The notes under the pieces are model-generated. The model was not told where the DNA came from, made no database searches, and saw nothing but the letters and a program-made list of their open reading frames with translations. The translations under genes and the position numbers were made by a program. From positions 1 to 8,280 of the forward strand of contig CAJKZL010000120.1 of assembly GCA_905204385.1 (NCBI GenBank): a DNA stretch of 8,280 nt. Direction: 5' to 3'. The stretch's first letter is position 1; each line of letters starts with the position of its first letter. Source of the DNA: an uncultured Odoribacter sp. GTDB lineage: Bacteria; Bacteroidota; Bacteroidia; Bacteroidales; Marinifilaceae. Shown one piece after another: positions 6,095-8,280 of the stretch.

Positions 6095-6766
6095 TCAGTC
6101 GCAATCACAATCGCCGATACGCAGCAGGTCGTAACTCAATGTTATGCTTGCTTGCAAAGGAAATAACCTGTCTTTGAAGAGAGATGGCTTTTTGACGATT
6201 TCTTTTATGCCTATATCGACCTGGCACGCCATATTCAAATGTTTGACGATCCGGTGTTCGTATCCCAACACTATGCCGGCATGCCAACAATCCAGACAAT
6301 CCGAAATATCCTTTTCCACGTACAGTTCGGGAGAAGAAAATGAGACTATGGCCTTCGCATCCGGAACGTAAGCACCGTAAAAACCGAATAGAAGGCTGGC
6401 TTTATTGCAACTCAGCCTATATTTGAGGTATACCGGGATACGCAATTGCCTCAGCCTGAAAGCCACTGTTTGCTCACCCTCCGAAGGGAACTCCCAGTTC
6501 TCCAGGCTCCCTCCTTTCTCACTATACTTCAACTCGCTATAATTAATTTCGCTACCCAGAAACCATTTCCGGTTAAAAGGAAAAGTCATTTTTAAACCCA
6601 CCAGAGGCTTAACCGCTATTCCCGGACGGTGAAAAGGAGTCAACCCGGCAATCTCCCCTCCCGCCTGCAAAGCAAAGGCAGCATCAAAATCCCTTTTCCG
6701 GACCAACTGCGCCTGGCTGCCAAAGACTATCCCGAAGATCGACAGACATACGATAGCCCATCTCAT
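6095..6766 (-). CDS. PorT-like outer-membrane beta-barrel protein with Cys-rich tail
   Basis: A 223-residue protein with a signal peptide of about 19 residues, likely cut after SQA. The mature part alternates strands and turns, such as KPLVGLKMTFPF at 53-64, KWFLGSEINYSELKY at 67-81, LRQLRIPVYLKYRL at 105-118 and GIVLGYEHRI at 164-173. RIPVYLKY is the typical strand signature of the PorT/OmpW-like barrel families of Bacteroidota. The C-terminus is unusual: after the expected last strand (ASITLSYDLL, 206-215) comes IGDCDCD instead of a terminal aromatic. Cys also occurs at 120, 157, 160 and 181. The start ATG shares the ATGA overlap with the stop of the upstream lipoprotein gene, so translation is probably coupled. 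I infer that the two products work together at the outer membrane. The cargo or function is unknown. Confidence 0.75.
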   Translation of the reverse strand: MRWAIVCLSIFGIVFGSQAQLVRKRDFDAAFALQAGGEIAGLTPFHRPGIAVKPLVGLKMTFPFNRKWFLGSEINYSELKYSEKGGSLENWEFPSEGEQTVAFRLRQLRIPVYLKYRLSCNKASLLFGFYGAYVPDAKAIVSFSSPELYVEKDISDCLDCWHAGIVLGYEHRIVKHLNMACQVDIGIKEIVKKPSLFKDRLFPLQASITLSYDLLRIGDCDCD

Positions 6767-7704
6767 GGCAAAGGAAGCGCTTGAAGTGAAATTCCCCCGG
6801 CTGTTTGCTCAGCATTGGCAGTCTCGAAAACCCATTGGCGTACGCCCTTGAAGTAATTCAGCAGATAAGTCAAGCCATTCCATTCGATGGCGATTTCAAC
6901 GCTTACCGTTTCAGCGACATGGTAGCGTCCCTTCAGCACGACCGATATTCTTCCGAATACAGGATCGTCGATCACCTGATTACCGGCGAAATCGTAGCTT
7001 CCGGGAGTAAATCCCTCCGAAACCTGCAAGGCAGGCACTTCCAGATAGAATTTAGGGCCATCCTGCAGAATGACCTGTTCGTCCATGCTCAGATTCAGGA
7101 AATTATTCTCCCAGAAAAGGTTCAGCGTAGCCTGTCCATTAATCAATTGTTCGGTGCCATCATACAACTCCCCCTGATAAATCCCCGATATGATCTGGGC
7201 GAACAAAGGCCGGGGACGCTGTAAAAGATAGGTGATGTGAAAATTCTTTAAATTGCCTACTTCATCCAACAATCCCTCTTCCCCCTGGTCAGCCAGAAGC
7301 TGCCGTAAAGAAGACTTGTCGAACTCCAGGTTCAACCAATTCTGATCGCCATCCGGCTTGAATCCGTAATAAACGTCGTAATCCCCGATTTTCACGTACT
7401 TCCCCTGGAAATAATACCGATAGCTGTAATTGACATTCCCGGGAGTACGTACATCGACATGCTTGGAAGAAAAAACAATCTCATCCCCCGGTAAAAAAAG
7501 CAGGTTCTTTTCGTCCATCAGATAGCGTACATAGCGTTTCAATCCCGGCGACATAAAGGTATAAAACTTATAATCGGAATCTATGTCGTAGACATACCAG
7601 GTTCCTTCACGCATCACATCCTTATAGTCTTTTGCCTTATCATGACAGGAAGCTGCTCCTATTCCGAACAGAATGCCTATACACCCTAAAATCAACGTTC
7701 TCAT
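6763..7704 (-). CDS. Lipoprotein of possible calycin-like two-domain fold, function unknown
   Basis: A 313-residue protein with a lipoprotein signal peptide whose lipobox AASC puts the modified Cys at residue 20. Asp is at +3 rather than +2, so inner-membrane retention is not predicted and outer-membrane anchoring is likely. The mature part is rich in beta-strands. A GTWYVYD segment at 34-40 recalls the Gly-x-Trp start of lipocalin-like barrels. A second beginning, SGIYQGELYDGTEQL at 173-187, resembles calycin-like domains of Bacteroides lipoproteins, so two barrel domains are possible; this is my reading, not an established assignment. It has no obvious catalytic motif. Transcription very likely starts at the consensus promoter at 7737-7767, with a leader of roughly 25-30 bases. 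The stop codon overlaps the start of the PorT-like gene by an ATGA. Confidence 0.75.
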   Translation of the reverse strand: MRTLILGCIGILFGIGAASCHDKAKDYKDVMREGTWYVYDIDSDYKFYTFMSPGLKRYVRYLMDEKNLLFLPGDEIVFSSKHVDVRTPGNVNYSYRYYFQGKYVKIGDYDVYYGFKPDGDQNWLNLEFDKSSLRQLLADQGEEGLLDEVGNLKNFHITYLLQRPRPLFAQIISGIYQGELYDGTEQLINGQATLNLFWENNFLNLSMDEQVILQDGPKFYLEVPALQVSEGFTPGSYDFAGNQVIDDPVFGRISVVLKGRYHVAETVSVEIAIEWNGLTYLLNYFKGVRQWVFETANAEQTAGGISLQALPLP

Positions 7705-7736
7705 ATCTTACCGGATTATAACCGTTTGCAGTCGAA

Positions 7737-7767
7737 CAAATGTAGTAAAATTCAGACTTAGTCCAAA
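7737..7767 (-). promoter_or_regulatory. Perfect Bacteroidota promoter for the lipoprotein/barrel operon
   Basis: Read on the minus strand, TTTG (7767-7764) is followed after 19 bases by TACATTTG (7744-7737), matching both the -33 TTTG and the -7 TAnnTTTG consensus exactly. Transcription should begin near 7731, about 27 bases before the ATG at 7704. No operator-like repeat is evident beside it. Confidence 0.8.
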
Positions 7768-7789
7768 CTTCCCGGGGTGTATTTACGAT

Positions 7790-7834
7790 TTTAGACAGTC
7801 CTGCCGCAGCAGGAAGAGCGGAGGACTGTCTAAA
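7790..7834. terminator. 45-base hairpin after the aspartokinase-like gene, probable terminator
   Basis: A perfect 13-base stem (7790-7802 with 7822-7834; the arm reads TTTAGACAGTCCT) continues after one bulged G into a 4-base stem CCGC/GCGG (7804-7807 with 7818-7821) closed by a 10-base loop. It lies 27 bases past the stop of the minus-strand aspartokinase-like gene and just ahead of the lipoprotein promoter, the right place to separate the two units. No proper T-run follows on either strand, only the A/T-rich stem ends. A repeat element or a structured RNA end is therefore also possible. A local stem TCCTGC/GCAGGA (7799-7804 with 7809-7814) would compete with it. Confidence 0.55.
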
Positions 7835-7861
7835 TGTACTTAAGGCCGGCTAGCCCGGTCT

Positions 7862-8280
7862 TCAGGCCACTTTTACCTGCTGAAAGGCAGATTCGATAAC
7901 GGCTGCAGTCAAGGATAATCCCACTCTTCCCAGAGAGATCGTATATCCGGCCTCGGTTTTTCCACAATATCCCGGCACCACCGCTATTCCCTGCAAGTCC
8001 TTAAATTCCTGCCTCACCGCCTGGCAACTTTCTTCCCATAAGATCTCGGGAGCCCCGAAGTTTCCGTTTGTACGGACAAAATTGCGCGAATCTTTCCAAA
8101 CGGCATCCGGAAATAACTTACTAAACATCAGGGACGCCAGTATATCGCCTTTGGCAAGGATATAATCCTTCATATATAGCGAGGAATCTATCAAAACCGC
8201 TACATTGTGCAATATGCTATACAGTTCCTCCAAATGAGACTGCATCAAGACCAAGTCTTCCTCCAGCTTTATCCCTTCCG
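7862..8280 (-). CDS. Aspartokinase-like protein, C-terminally truncated and with altered active-site motif (5' end outside window)
   Basis: The frame is open to the window edge, giving 138 visible residues; an internal TTG at 8254 is not a convincing start. The order of segments follows the amino-acid kinase domain of aspartate kinases: DYILAKGDILASL at 38-50 (family: GE..s), KDSRNFVRTNGNFGAPEI at 62-79 (family: DxRxxxxTDxxFG), VVPGYCGKTEAGYTISLGR at 100-118 (family: vxGFxGxTxxGxxTTLGR) and then VGLSLTAAVIESAF. The usual GRGGSDxTAA is here GRVGLSLTAA, so the GSD core is lost. The protein stops 20 residues after that Arg. The later nucleotide-binding part (TDVDG, DPR) and the ACT regulatory domains are absent, and the short gap downstream holds no remnant of them. 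It is either a pseudoenzyme or a decaying gene. Homology is likely; lack of normal aspartokinase activity is inferred. Confidence 0.65.
   Translation of the reverse strand, partial: EGIKLEEDLVLMQSHLEELYSILHNVAVLIDSSLYMKDYILAKGDILASLMFSKLFPDAVWKDSRNFVRTNGNFGAPEILWEESCQAVRQEFKDLQGIAVVPGYCGKTEAGYTISLGRVGLSLTAAVIESAFQQVKVA

Noticed and set aside
6805..7224. 139-residue open frame antisense to the lipoprotein gene
   Set aside because: The sense gene has a perfect promoter, a lipobox and a coupled partner. The antisense frame has no support.

Overview
The window looks like chromosomal DNA from a Bacteroidota bacterium, most likely of the order Bacteroidales. Three intergenic regions carry the phylum's TTTG / TAnnTTTG promoter (one perfect at 7737-7767), genes generally lack Shine-Dalgarno sites, and the envelope genes (an OM porin, a PorT-like barrel, a lipoprotein with an AASC lipobox) are of Bacteroidales type. 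Base composition is near 50% GC and looks even throughout. I see no tRNA, rRNA, CRISPR array, transposase or phage gene.

Region 1 (1-2947, + strand) is a tight cluster: the 3' part of an outer-membrane porin-like barrel, then a permease, a substrate-binding lipoprotein and an ATPase of the OpuC/ProX-type quaternary-ammonium (choline, betaine or related) ABC importer. The barrel gene ends 10 bases before the permease, so the unit may cover passage of one solute across both membranes. The ATPase has no CBS regulatory domain, which fits nutrient uptake at least as well as osmoprotection.

Region 2 (2952-4160, + strand) is a two-gene unit behind its own promoter: an MBL-fold metallohydrolase of a UlaG-like family and a glyoxalase-I-like VOC protein. 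Region 3 (4254-5156, - strand) is a secreted metallophosphoesterase resembling Mn-dependent ADP-ribose/CDP-alcohol diphosphatase. Region 4 (5286-5928) has a 52-residue single-pass membrane protein with a good promoter, whose 3' end overlaps that of a convergent DoxX-family membrane protein by 23 bases.

Region 5 (6095-7767, - strand) is a promoter followed by an ATGA-coupled pair: a lipoprotein of possible calycin-like fold and a PorT-like outer-membrane barrel. Region 6 (7790-8280, - strand) is the 3' part of a degenerate aspartokinase-like gene that stops just after an altered substrate-binding motif, followed by a 45-base hairpin.

Most of the window is ordinary accessory metabolism and envelope biology. 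The points most worth a second look are the truncated aspartokinase relative, the porin-plus-importer arrangement, the coupled lipoprotein/barrel pair and the hairpin with two alternative folds. I found no clear evidence of a wholly new multi-gene system.
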